Positions 7,616-15,710 of a DNA stretch of 60,511 bases are shown here, piece after piece (within the stretch, counting starts at the first letter, position 1; each line of letters begins with the position of its first letter). Below the pieces are notes generated by a model. It was not told where the DNA came from. It searched no databases and worked only from the letters and a program-made list of their open reading frames with translations. The position numbers and the translations under genes were made by a program. This stretch comes from Billgrantia desiderata. GTDB taxonomy: Bacteria > Pseudomonadota > Gammaproteobacteria > Pseudomonadales > Halomonadaceae. The stretch lies in assembly GCA_011742915.1 (NCBI GenBank), contig JAAQTN010000033.1, positions 1-60,511 of the forward strand, in the 5' to 3' direction.

Positions 7616-9078
7616 TGGTCGCCTGGTTGACGCGCTCACGGCCCCGGGGGCGCCGCTCCTGGGGCAAGCTGGCCGTGTTCATGCTGGTGGCGCATGTGGT
7701 AGGGCTGGTGTCGTCGGTGGAAGCGCTGATGTCGAGCCGCACGTCCCAGGGGGCAATCGCCTGGATCGTCTCGCTCAACACCATTCCCTACGTCGCCGTG
7801 CCGACCTACTGGATCTTCGGGCGCAACACCTTCGAAGGCTATGTCACCTCGCGGCGTGACGAGGATTCCGAGCTGGCCCGAGCCCTGGCGGACAAGCTCG
7901 GCGAGCTGCGCGCGCATGGCGTCGAGTGGCCGCACGAGCACCGTCACCTGGCCGGCGTGGAGCAGTTGGCCAAGCTGCCTTACCTGGGCGGTAACGACGC
8001 CACGCTGTTGATCGACGGTGAGGAGACCTTCGCCAGCATCTTTGCCGGTATCGACGCTGCGGAGCGTTACCTGCTGGTGCAGTTCTACATCGTGCGCAAC
8101 GACGACCTCGGCCGCGAGCTCCAGCAGCGCCTGATTGCCAAGGCCAGCGAAGGTGTCGAGGTCTATTTCCTGTACGACGAGATCGGTAGCTACAAACTGC
8201 CGAACGCCTATCTGCAGACGCTGCGCGATGCCGGGGTGAACGTACACCGATTCCACTCGACGCGTGGGCCGGGCAACCGCTTCCAGCTCAACTTTCGCAA
8301 TCACCGCAAGATCGTGGTGGCCGATGGCGCGAGGGCCTGGGTCGGCGGCTTCAACGTCGGCGACGAATACCTGCAAGGGCACCGCAAGCTAGGGCCCTGG
8401 CGGGATACGCATCTCAAGCTGGAGGGACCGGCGGCGCTGGCGCTGCAGCTCGTCTTCATCGAGGACTGGCACTGGGCCACCGAGGAGGTGCCCGATCTAC
8501 CCTGGGAGCCCACCGTACCTTCGGTCAATGGGGTGCCGGCACTGATCCTGCCCACCGGTCCGGCGGATCGCTTCGAGACCGCCAGCCTGATGATCCAGCA
8601 GGCAATCCATTCCGCGCGCGAGCGGATCTGGATCTCGAGCCCCTATTTCGTTCCCGACGAGGGTGTGCAGGGCATGCTCAAGCTGGCGGCACTCAACGGT
8701 ATCGATGTCAGGATCCTGATTCCCGAGCGACCGGACAATCTGCTGACCTTCTATGCGGCCTATGCCTTTCTGGGGCCGCTGATCGACGCCGGGGTCGAAA
8801 TTCATCGCTATCAGGAAGGCTTTCTGCACGGCAAGGCGTTTCTGGTGGACGACGTCTGGGCCGCCGTGGGCACGGTGAACCTCGACAATCGCTCCTTCCG
8901 CCTCAACTTCGAGGTGACGGCGCTGATCATGGACCGGGAGTTTGCCAGCGATGTGGAGGCGATGTTCGACCGTGACTTCGCCAGATCGCGCCAGATGACG
9001 GCTGAGGACATTCTCGACCGGCCGCTTTGGCAGCGTGTCGCGGGGCGGGGCGCCTACCTCTTTGCGCCCGTGCTGTGA
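7615..9078 (+). CDS. cls: Cardiolipin synthase-like phospholipase D family protein
   Basis: A 487-aa protein starting at the ATG that overlaps the lgt stop. The N-terminus has two membrane segments (PLDc_N type: AVFMLVAHVVGLVSSV, then IAWIVSLNTIPYVAVPTYWIFG). Two PLD catalytic motifs follow: HRKIVVADGARAWVGGFNVGDEY and HGKAFLVDDVWAAVGTVNLDNRS. Bacterial cardiolipin synthases condense two phosphatidylglycerols at the inner membrane, releasing glycerol. Length matches ClsA. Coupling to lgt is notable because both enzymes use phosphatidylglycerol, Lgt consuming it and Cls converting it. Confidence 0.9.
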   Translation: MVAWLTRSRPRGRRSWGKLAVFMLVAHVVGLVSSVEALMSSRTSQGAIAWIVSLNTIPYVAVPTYWIFGRNTFEGYVTSRRDEDSELARALADKLGELRAHGVEWPHEHRHLAGVEQLAKLPYLGGNDATLLIDGEETFASIFAGIDAAERYLLVQFYIVRNDDLGRELQQRLIAKASEGVEVYFLYDEIGSYKLPNAYLQTLRDAGVNVHRFHSTRGPGNRFQLNFRNHRKIVVADGARAWVGGFNVGDEYLQGHRKLGPWRDTHLKLEGPAALALQLVFIEDWHWATEEVPDLPWEPTVPSVNGVPALILPTGPADRFETASLMIQQAIHSARERIWISSPYFVPDEGVQGMLKLAALNGIDVRILIPERPDNLLTFYAAYAFLGPLIDAGVEIHRYQEGFLHGKAFLVDDVWAAVGTVNLDNRSFRLNFEVTALIMDREFASDVEAMFDRDFARSRQMTAEDILDRPLWQRVAGRGAYLFAPVL

Positions 9079-9189
9079 ACCGGCGCAGGGTGAACCTGGA
9101 GCCCATGAGGTGTCGAATTTTGCACAGATCGTTATGATAGGGGCATTTTTCATTAGTTTCCTAAGGATGGACAGGCAAGAGGCAATGCT

Positions 9190-10275
9190 ATGAACCTTTA
9201 CGCTGCGGTACGTGAGTGCAACTGGCTCTTGCGACGCCAGACCTGGTTGTCCCTTGGTCTGGGCATACTGGCCACCGTGTTGCTGGCCGGGATGAGCTGG
9301 GCCGAGGAAGCACCGGAGGAAAACGGCAACGAAACGGAGCAGGAGTGGCCCAAGGGGCACTATCCTCTGCCTGAGCAGGGCGACGTCATCGGCGAGGATT
9401 ACGTTGTCAAGGCACAAGCCGAGGAGACCCTGCTCGACATAGCCCGCGCCAACAACGTCGGCTACGAAGAGATCCGCCGTGCCAACCCCGATGTCAGCGT
9501 GTGGATGCCGGGCGAGGGCACCGAAGTGCTGATTCCCGGCCGCTTCATCCTGCCCCCGGTAGAGCGCAAGGGCATCGTGATCAACGTGGCCGAACTCAGG
9601 CTCTATTACTACCCGCCGACGAGGGAGGGTGAGACACCGCGCGTCGAGACCTATCCCATCGGCATCGGTCGCGAAGGTTTCGATACGCCGCTGGGCATCA
9701 CCAAGACCACCATGCGGCTCAAGGACCCGGCCTGGTATCCGCCCCGCTCGGTGCGTGAGGAGGCCGCCGCGCGTGGCGAAACGGCGCCCGCCGTGGTGCC
9801 GCCGGGGCCTGACAACCCGCTGGGCAGGCATGCCATCCTGCTCGACATCCCCGGCTATCTCATTCACGGCACGAATCTGCCCGATGGTATCGGCATGCGG
9901 GCCAGCCGCGGCTGCATCCGCATGTTCCCCGAGGACATCGAGTCGATCTTCGACCGCGTGCCGGTCGGTATGCAGGTACACCTCATCAACCAGCCGATCA
10001 AGGCGGGTTGGGACGGCGACACGCCCTACGTGCAGGTCTACGAGGCGCTGGGCGAGCAGGAAACCGGCATGGCCAACCTGATGGAAACGCTGGCCATGCT
10101 GCAGCGTGACGATGACGAGCCGGCAACGGCCCTGAACTACGAAATGCTGCGCGAGCTGCTCGAGAATCCCAGCGGGGAGGTCATTGCCCTGACGCCGGCG
10201 CCCGAGCCGGAACCGGAGCCCGAAGAAGAGGAGCCTGAAGAGGATCATCTGCTCTGGCGCGAACTGGCCGTCTAG
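9190..10275 (+). CDS. L,D-transpeptidase (YkuD) with LysM-like domain
   Basis: A 361-aa periplasmic enzyme. An N-terminal signal/anchor (SLGLGILATVLLAGMSWAEE) is followed by a LysM-like segment (YVVKAQAEETLLDIARANNV) and a YkuD domain beginning GIVINVAELRLYYYPP. The catalytic HGTN and ASRGCIRMFPEDIE motifs carry the active-site His and Cys. The C-terminus is Pro/Glu-rich. The family is the ErfK/YbiS/YcfS group, which crosslinks peptidoglycan or attaches Lpp-type lipoproteins. Together with Lgt and Cls upstream it suggests envelope remodelling within the metal island. A strong terminator follows. Confidence 0.9.
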   Translation: MNLYAAVRECNWLLRRQTWLSLGLGILATVLLAGMSWAEEAPEENGNETEQEWPKGHYPLPEQGDVIGEDYVVKAQAEETLLDIARANNVGYEEIRRANPDVSVWMPGEGTEVLIPGRFILPPVERKGIVINVAELRLYYYPPTREGETPRVETYPIGIGREGFDTPLGITKTTMRLKDPAWYPPRSVREEAAARGETAPAVVPPGPDNPLGRHAILLDIPGYLIHGTNLPDGIGMRASRGCIRMFPEDIESIFDRVPVGMQVHLINQPIKAGWDGDTPYVQVYEALGEQETGMANLMETLAMLQRDDDEPATALNYEMLRELLENPSGEVIALTPAPEPEPEPEEEEPEEDHLLWRELAV

Positions 10276-10297
10276 TAGTCTTGGTAAGGCCGTGAGT

Positions 10298-10330
10298 GAA
10301 TCGGGCGCCCTTGGGCGCCCGATTCGTTTT
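10298..10330 (+). terminator. Rho-independent terminator
   Basis: GAATCGGGCGCCC (10298-10310) and GGGCGCCCGATTC (10313-10325) form a perfect 13-bp stem with a TT loop, followed by GTTTT. It ends the L,D-transpeptidase transcript and may also serve the convergent cytochrome gene. Confidence 0.85.
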
Positions 10331-11097
10331 CAGTGCTGGTGAGCCTGGGCGTACTGCTCGTCCGGCGCTTGCGTCAGGCCATGGCGAATATAGTGCACCA
10401 CGGACCAGATTTCCTTCTCGCTCAGCTTGGTGTCGAAGCGCGGCATGGCGCTCTCGGCATTGCCCTCGCTGATGATCCAGGCATATTCCGCGGCGCCATG
10501 GGCCGGCCCGTGCAGCGCCAGGTTGGTGGGGCTGGGATCGAAGTAGGCGACGGCGGGCGCCAGGCCATCGCCTTGGCCCAGCGGGCCATGGCAGGCGGAG
10601 CAGTACTGCTGGTAAACCTGCTCACCGCGGGCAAGGGCTTCGGCGCTCAGCGGCAGGGGGTTCTCACGGGCTGCCCATGCCTCCGGCATGGCCCGATCGT
10701 GAGCATGCCCATGCGCGTGGTCATGTGCGTGGTCATGATCGTGCGCATCATGAGCCGCTTCCACGTGCTCGGCATCGTGGGTGCGATGAGCAGGGTCGTG
10801 CTTCTCCGCGCTGCCTGCGTGGTCGTGACCCTGGTGGTCGTGGCCGTGATCTTGCTGATGACCGTGATCGTGGGTCGCCTTACTTCCATGCTCCTGTTGG
10901 TCATGGTCATGTGCCGCATGGCTCACACTCGTCGGAGCGACATGCGTATGTGCCGGCTCGTCATGCGCGAAACTCTGCGTTGCCTGTGTGCCGGCCAGCA
11001 GCATGCCGGCCATGAGGACGGCGGCTCGGGCGGTTGTTCCTGGCATGGCGGGCTTGCCCGACAGCAAGGGGGCTGAATAGGTGAGAAGGGTCGCCAT
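10330..11097 (-). CDS. Periplasmic c-type cytochrome with long His-rich region
   Basis: A 255-aa protein, starting at the ATG at 11097 because CAGGAG lies six bases upstream. After a signal peptide (cleavage near QSFAH) comes a region of about 100 residues rich in His, Asp and Ala (repeats such as HDHDHAHDHAHGHAHD). A class I cytochrome c domain follows, with the haem site CSACHG and an axial Met in AMPRF. The cytochrome part resembles single-haem CccA/cbb3-type domains. The His-rich part is a probable metal sink. The gene follows the small exported ORF 11163-11498, and its SD can pair with the end of that ORF. Confidence 0.85.
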   Translation of the reverse strand: MATLLTYSAPLLSGKPAMPGTTARAAVLMAGMLLAGTQATQSFAHDEPAHTHVAPTSVSHAAHDHDQQEHGSKATHDHGHQQDHGHDHQGHDHAGSAEKHDPAHRTHDAEHVEAAHDAHDHDHAHDHAHGHAHDRAMPEAWAARENPLPLSAEALARGEQVYQQYCSACHGPLGQGDGLAPAVAYFDPSPTNLALHGPAHGAAEYAWIISEGNAESAMPRFDTKLSEKEIWSVVHYIRHGLTQAPDEQYAQAHQH

Positions 11098-11105
11098 GGT
11101 GGGCT

Positions 11106-11167
11106 CCTGATAGACAGCATACGAGGTCAATGGCGCTGGCGCGCCGGGTCGTTAGCGGCAAATCAGG
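11106..11167 (-). promoter_or_regulatory. uORF stop/SD pairing: candidate translational switch for the cytochrome gene
   Basis: The upstream small ORF ends CGA CCT CCC AAA ACC GCC TGA (R-P-P-K-T-A-stop). CCTGAT (11167-11162), which includes the stop, is complementary to ATCAGG (11111-11106) in the SD ATCAGGAG. This is the same geometry as at 1915-1981. Confidence 0.5.
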
Positions 11168-11498
11168 CGGTTTTGGGAGGTCGCTCATCCATGAAGCAGG
11201 GAGGAGTGGGCCGGACCCCGGTATGGCAAGGGGGCCGCGTCGCCAGGGCAGGCGAGCTCAGGGTCGCAGTGAGCGGCATGGCCCCACTCATGCAGTGGCT
11301 GCTGCTCAGGCAGCTGGCCTGGCACTCGGTCACATCGGTGTGGGCCGTCTGGCCGCAGGCAGGGTGCTCGTCTCGGGCTGCCTCATGCTGGCCATGGGCG
11401 GCATCGCGCACAGCGTCCACGCTGGCAAGTGCCGTTGAGCCTGCCGACAGCGACAGGACCAGGCACAGGCTGACCAGGACAAGCAGTATTCTGCGCAT
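11163..11498 (-). CDS. Small exported Cys-rich protein ending in RPPKTA (CopL-like leader ORF)
   Basis: A 111-aa protein with a signal peptide (LLVLVSLCLVLSLSAGSTALA) and a His/Cys-rich mature part: HPACGQTAH, ECQASCLSSSHCMSG, RPPCHTG and PPCF. The C-terminus is DERPPKTA. This layout resembles CopL-type copper-responsive proteins. It is the first gene of a leftward unit with the His-rich cytochrome gene 65 bases downstream, and its stop codon can pair with that gene's SD. It could be a periplasmic copper-binding protein, a sensing upstream ORF, or both. Confidence 0.65.
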   Translation of the reverse strand: MRRILLVLVSLCLVLSLSAGSTALASVDAVRDAAHGQHEAARDEHPACGQTAHTDVTECQASCLSSSHCMSGAMPLTATLSSPALATRPPCHTGVRPTPPCFMDERPPKTA

Positions 11499-11729
11499 GA
11501 GCGGCTGGTATCCGATGAAGAGCTACCCGTTCATCATCGCGATGTGAAGAAAGGCAGACAAGCGCCGCCGGCTCGCAAGCCGCGAAAAGTCACCTTTTCC
11601 TGATCTCGGTCAGCCGACCACCCCGAACGCAAGAATCTTTCAGGCAAGGTATGGGCAGGACCCAGGTTGCTCCCTCTCTCCCGAGCATGAAATACTCCGG
11701 TTACCACTGGCTCATACGTCCCTACCTCC

Positions 11730-12062
11730 ATGCGTCGATTCTCCTGGCACTGGCTACTGAGCCTGTCGCTGGCCCTGATGTTGGTCATCGTGCCACCCGT
11801 GGTTGCCGGTGGGCACCATGGCGATGCTTCCTGCCTGGATAGCCTGGTAGCCCAGGAGCAGCCGCTGGCCTGGGAAATGACCGATCCGGATGAGCCGCAT
11901 TCCTCCGCAGCGTCTCCCTGCTGCCTACCCTGCCTGCAGTGCGGAACCGTCGTGATGTCGTCGGACGGTCGCGCCTTGGCGTCTTCATTGATCTCGTTCG
12001 ATGCCGTTCCCGACGGGCCTTTTGGACCGCCGGATCCCATCGAACGCCCTCCTCGGGTCTGA
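11730..12062 (+). CDS. Small exported Cys protein ending in RPPRV (CopL/DUF2946-like leader ORF)
   Basis: A 110-aa protein with a signal peptide (WLLSLSLALMLVIVPPVVAGG), then GHHGDASC and a SPCCLPCLQCGT cluster with four Cys in seven residues. The C-terminus is PIERPPRV. It is first in a rightward unit with the multicopper oxidase gene 71 bases downstream. The closing codons CGC CCT CCT CGG GTC TGA contain CCTCCT, a natural anti-Shine-Dalgarno. They can pair with the SD region of the oxidase gene. The Cys cluster is a plausible Cu(I) site. No named function is assigned. Confidence 0.65.
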   Translation: MRRFSWHWLLSLSLALMLVIVPPVVAGGHHGDASCLDSLVAQEQPLAWEMTDPDEPHSSAASPCCLPCLQCGTVVMSSDGRALASSLISFDAVPDGPFGPPDPIERPPRV

Positions 12063-12126
12063 ACCTCTTTTCCCTGATGGCGCCGCGGACGATCGATTCG
12101 CGGTGAGAGCGTACATGTCTCGAGGA
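12050..12126 (+). promoter_or_regulatory. uORF tail/SD pairing: candidate translational switch for the multicopper oxidase
   Basis: TCCTCGGG (12050-12057), within the Pro-Pro-Arg codons of the small ORF, is complementary to CTCGAGGA (12119-12126) with one G-U pair. That segment contains the GAGGA SD seven bases before the oxidase ATG at 12134. A ribosome paused on the last codons would free the SD. Complementarity is seen; function is inferred. Confidence 0.45.
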
Positions 12127-12133
12127 CAAGTCA

Positions 12134-13792
12134 ATGAAACGTCGTGAATTCTTGGGCTACTCGGCGCTGGGCGCGCTGTTGCTGTCGACGGCTGGCACCA
12201 TGGGTTACGCCCTGTCTCGCCAGCACCCCCATGGGGTGCCGCCTGCCAGCCTGGCCGCCTTGCCGAAGGGCGGCCAGCCGCTACAGCCGCTGCCGCGTAT
12301 CGTCAACCTGAGCGAATCCGCCGGCCGCTTTCGCAGCGTGCTGACCCCGGCCCCCCACAGTGTGCCCCTGAGCGATGAGCTCGAGGCCAGGCTATGGCTC
12401 TACAACGGCAAAGTGGCGCCACTGATCGAGGTGAGAGAGGGCGATGAGCTGGATATCACCCTGATCAACGAGCTGGAGCAGGAGACCACCTTGCACTGGC
12501 ACGGCGTGCCGGTACCGCAGGCGCACGACGGCGCCCCCTGGGACGCCGTGGCGCCGGGTGAGTCGCGCCAGTACCGCTACGCCTTCCCCAGCGGGAGTGC
12601 GGGCCTGCACTGGTTCCACCCCCACCCTCACGAGGGCACGGCCAGGCAGGTGGCGCATGGCCTGGCGGGAGCGCTGCTGGTTCGCCCCGCCGAGGATGCA
12701 CTGCCTGCCGGGGTCGAGGAGCACCTGCTGGTGATCAGCGACCTGCGCCTGAGGGCGAATGGCGAGGTCGCGCCGCATACCGCCGAGGACTGGATGAACG
12801 GCCGCGAGGGCGAGCTGCTGCTGGTCAACGGCCAGCGCGAACCGCGGCTCGATGTGGCGCCGGGCTCTACCTTGCGCCTGCGGCTGATCAATGCCTGTGC
12901 CGGACGCTATCTGCGCCTGCGTCTGGATGATCACGAGTTGATCCTGATCGGCACCGACGGCGGGCCGATCGAGCGGCCGCAGCCGCTGGAGGAACTGCTG
13001 CTCACTCCGGGCGAGCGGGCCGACCTGCTGGTGCGGGTCAGCGAGCGGGCCGAGGGACACTTCCAATTGGCCAGCCACCCCTACGAGCGTGGCTGGATGG
13101 GCGACAGGCCGCCCCATCTGGACGACGTGGCACCGCTGCTGGCGATTCACACGCTCGACTCGGCGGTTCAAGCTCCCATCGCACTGCCCGAGCGCCTGGG
13201 CCGTGTCGAGCCGTTGGGTGAACCGGCAGTGCAACGCCGGGTGGAACTGACCGAAGTGATGCCGGGCCATGACGATCACGGTGCCGGCCACGGCGACCCG
13301 CATGCCGGCCACGGCGATCCGCATGCTGGCCACGGCGATCCGCATGCCGGCCATGGCGATCCGCATGCCGGCCATGGCAGCGGCAGTCATCATGGTACCC
13401 ACGGTCCTGGCCATGGGGCTGATCATGCAATGGACCAAGCGGCTGAGCGCCCCGAGGTGGATTTCCTGATCAACGGTCGTGCCTTCGCCATGGATGAGAT
13501 TCTGTTCGAAGGCAAGGTGGGCGAGGTGGAGGAGTGGGAGGTCTTCAACAACTCCCACATGGATCATCCCTTCCATGTGCACGGTACCCATTTCCAGGTG
13601 ATCGCCACCCGCGATGCCGAAGGCGAATGGCAGCAAGCGCCTTGGCTGGCCTGGAAAGACACCGTCAATCTGGCGCCTTATCAGCGTCTGAAGCTGCGAA
13701 TGGTGTTCCGTGAACCCGGCGACTGGCTGTTCCATTGCCACATCATCGAGCACGAGGAGCTCGGCATGATGGCGACGATCCGCGTGAGCTGA
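12134..13792 (+). CDS. Multicopper oxidase (CopA/CueO-type), Tat-exported
   Basis: A 552-aa periplasmic oxidase. The N-terminus MKRREFLGYSALGALLL is Tat-like. Copper-binding motifs in order: HWHG, HWFHPHPH, HPFHVHGTHF and the C-terminal HCHIIEHEELGMM with T1 Cys, His and Met. A His-rich insertion (four GHGDPHA units, then HGSGSHHGTHGPGHGADH) sits just before the third cupredoxin domain, where CueO has its Met-rich insert. It likely oxidises Cu(I) to Cu(II) in the periplasm. The gene follows the RPPRV-ended small ORF and precedes the BNR lipoprotein gene. Confidence 0.93.
   Translation: MKRREFLGYSALGALLLSTAGTMGYALSRQHPHGVPPASLAALPKGGQPLQPLPRIVNLSESAGRFRSVLTPAPHSVPLSDELEARLWLYNGKVAPLIEVREGDELDITLINELEQETTLHWHGVPVPQAHDGAPWDAVAPGESRQYRYAFPSGSAGLHWFHPHPHEGTARQVAHGLAGALLVRPAEDALPAGVEEHLLVISDLRLRANGEVAPHTAEDWMNGREGELLLVNGQREPRLDVAPGSTLRLRLINACAGRYLRLRLDDHELILIGTDGGPIERPQPLEELLLTPGERADLLVRVSERAEGHFQLASHPYERGWMGDRPPHLDDVAPLLAIHTLDSAVQAPIALPERLGRVEPLGEPAVQRRVELTEVMPGHDDHGAGHGDPHAGHGDPHAGHGDPHAGHGDPHAGHGSGSHHGTHGPGHGADHAMDQAAERPEVDFLINGRAFAMDEILFEGKVGEVEEWEVFNNSHMDHPFHVHGTHFQVIATRDAEGEWQQAPWLAWKDTVNLAPYQRLKLRMVFREPGDWLFHCHIIEHEELGMMATIRVS
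13286..13369 (+). repeat. Four tandem 21-bp repeats encoding GHGDPHA
   Basis: Units begin at 13286, 13307, 13328 and 13349 and differ by only one to three silent changes. A degenerate GHG start follows. They encode the His-rich insertion of the multicopper oxidase. The near-identity suggests recent expansion. Confidence 0.9.
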
Positions 13793-13864
13793 GATCGCCG
13801 CTGCTTCTTCAATCCGGGGCCGCCGGGCGGCTCCGGGTCCAATCATGATGAGAGAGATTTCACG

Positions 13865-14734
13865 ATGCGCTATTTCCAAAGCGCCTTTCTGCTGCTGACT
13901 GCGTTGGCGACCCTGCTGTTGGCGGGCTGCTCACGCGAAGAGAAGGGTATCAGCCTGGAGCAGCTGCGCCAGCAAACCCATATACACGGCCTGGCCTTCG
14001 ACCGCTCGGACAGCGATCGCCTCTGGCTGGCTACCCACCATGGCTTCTACGCCGTTGGTGCCGACCGAATGGCGCGCCGGATTTCGGAAGAGACCCATGA
14101 CTTCATGGGCTTCACGCCGCACCCTGCCGACGCCGAAACGTTCTTCGCCAGCGGCCACCCGGCCCGAGGCGGTAACCTTGGCCTGGTGGTTTCCACCGAT
14201 GGCGGCAAGCGCTGGGAGCAGCGTTCGCCAGGTGTCGATGGCCCGGTGGATTTTCATCAACTTACCGTCAGTGAGGCCGACCCGAATGTGCTCTACGGCG
14301 CTTACGCTGGCTGGCTGCAGGTCAGCCATGACGGGGGGCATCAATGGGAGATCCAGGGACGAGCTCCCGACGGCCTGATCGCTCTGGCGGCTTCCAGCCG
14401 TGACCCCGAGCATCTTTTTGCTGCCACCCAGGGCGGATTGCTGATGAGCCCCAATGGCGGCCAGCGCTGGCGTCCCATTCACCCCGAGCGCCGTCCCGTA
14501 AGTCTGGTGGTGGCCCATGATGGGCGGCTCTATGCCTTCGTGCTGGATAGCGGTCTGTTGATGGCCGAAGAGGCCAACCGCGAGTGGGAAGTCGTGAAGC
14601 GTGGTTGGGGAGAGCGTTATCTCCTGCACCTGGCGGTGGGTCCCAGCAACCCTGAGCGCCTGGTGGCAGCCGATGACGAAGGGCGGCTGCTGCAGAGCGA
14701 CAACGGCGGTCGCGACTGGGTACGCCTCGACTGA
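13865..14734 (+). CDS. BNR/sortilin-like lipoprotein (F510_1955-type)
   Basis: A 289-aa protein with a lipobox (TLLLAGC, Cys about residue 19), then repeated segments of the Asp-box type: VSTDGGKRWEQ, VSHDGGHQWEI, MSPNGGQRWRP and QSDNGGRDWVR. These S/T-x-D-x-G-x-x-W repeats define a sialidase/sortilin-like beta-propeller. Proteins of this kind are annotated as glycosyl hydrolases in copper clusters, but no catalytic residues can be assigned here. It is 72 bases after the multicopper oxidase on the same strand and probably co-transcribed. HIHGLAF near the N-terminus could add metal ligands. Confidence 0.75.
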   Translation: MRYFQSAFLLLTALATLLLAGCSREEKGISLEQLRQQTHIHGLAFDRSDSDRLWLATHHGFYAVGADRMARRISEETHDFMGFTPHPADAETFFASGHPARGGNLGLVVSTDGGKRWEQRSPGVDGPVDFHQLTVSEADPNVLYGAYAGWLQVSHDGGHQWEIQGRAPDGLIALAASSRDPEHLFAATQGGLLMSPNGGQRWRPIHPERRPVSLVVAHDGRLYAFVLDSGLLMAEEANREWEVVKRGWGERYLLHLAVGPSNPERLVAADDEGRLLQSDNGGRDWVRLD

Positions 14735-14802
14735 CGCCATTTATCAGCGCGCTTAGCCCGGCGAAGTCGAGACGTCAGGATAAAGAGGAGAGAGGGTTGG
14801 AG

Positions 14803-15573
14803 ATGGAGCATAGAGCACAGGCTAGTGGGATCATGGATGAAGGGGCATCACCAACAAAAACCAAGGAGCAGACAAAGAGCTGGCACTTTGGCAAGCACTT
14901 CGCTGTCGCCCTGACCGGTGCCGCGGCAGCCGGGCTATTCTGGTTGAGCCGTATGGAGTGGGACGCGGAAATGCGCACTTGGCGGGCCTTCGGTGATGCC
15001 GCCTTCATTCTATTGGTTGTCGTCATGGCGATAGGTCCGCTGGCAAGGCTGTGGCCCCGGAGACTAGGTTATCTCGTCAATTGGCGGCGAGCTTTTGGAA
15101 TCTGGTTTGCCATTTTTGCCTTGGTACACGGTTTCCTGGTGTGGGATGGCTGGGCACGCTGGTCGATCCGCGGTTTTTTAGGCTATCAGGACTTGCCGGT
15201 AGTGGGGCTTTCGGACCCAGTTCTCGTTGACCCGGGCTTCGGGCTTGCCAACATGATCGGTCTGATCGCTCTCTTCCTTGGGCTCGTGCTGTTCGCCATA
15301 TCGTCCGACAAGGCCATGCGCTTCCTGGGCAGCTCAACATGGAAGCACCTTCAGAATTACGCTTACGTAATTTTCTATCTTGTAGCCCTTCATGCAAGCT
15401 ACTTCCTCTTCTTGCACTATGAGCTGAGCCTCAGGAATCTGGTTTTTCAGCGTGGGGTTCCGGATCCAAACTGGTTTCGATTCTGGTTCCTTGCTCTTAT
15501 CGGAAGCGTCTTGATCTTGCAATCGGCAGCTACGTTGAAAATTTTCTTTCAAAGAAAGCGAAGAGGTGCATAA
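14803..15573 (+). CDS. Ferric reductase-like transmembrane protein
   Basis: A 256-aa integral membrane protein starting at the ATG at 14803 behind a GAGGAGAGAGGG SD-rich tract. It has about six helices, with His in AIFALVHGFLVW and YLVALHASYFLFLHYE that could bind haem, as in the ferric reductase-like/MsrQ superfamily. There is no FAD/NAD domain, so electrons must come from elsewhere. It resembles MsrQ-type haem b subunits, but no MsrP gene is adjacent. Base composition is visibly AT-richer than the copper genes to the left, which suggests separate acquisition. Downstream lie an FNR-like box and two small genes. Confidence 0.75.
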   Translation: MEHRAQASGIMDEGASPTKTKEQTKSWHFGKHFAVALTGAAAAGLFWLSRMEWDAEMRTWRAFGDAAFILLVVVMAIGPLARLWPRRLGYLVNWRRAFGIWFAIFALVHGFLVWDGWARWSIRGFLGYQDLPVVGLSDPVLVDPGFGLANMIGLIALFLGLVLFAISSDKAMRFLGSSTWKHLQNYAYVIFYLVALHASYFLFLHYELSLRNLVFQRGVPDPNWFRFWFLALIGSVLILQSAATLKIFFQRKRRGA

Positions 15574-15618
15574 AGTAATAACGTCATGTCTGGCTGTTTT
15601 TTTAAGGTGAGATCAAAC

Positions 15619-15632
15619 TTGATCCATATCAA
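15619..15632. promoter_or_regulatory. Perfect FNR/Anr box TTGAT-N4-ATCAA
   Basis: TTGAT CCAT ATCAA matches the FNR/Anr consensus at all ten specified bases. It lies between the ferric reductase-like gene and the small HMA-like gene, 78 bases before the latter's ATG. This is a suitable distance for activation under oxygen limitation. Confidence 0.55.
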
Positions 15633-15710
15633 TGTGAGTGGCTCCAGTCCGAGCAATACTTAAAGGACTGATGCGCTAGCACGATACTCTTGAAGAATAA
15701 GGTAATTGAT

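Noticed and set aside
13286..13369. Short regular repeats considered as CRISPR
   Set aside because: The units are contiguous without spacers and in frame with the multicopper oxidase.
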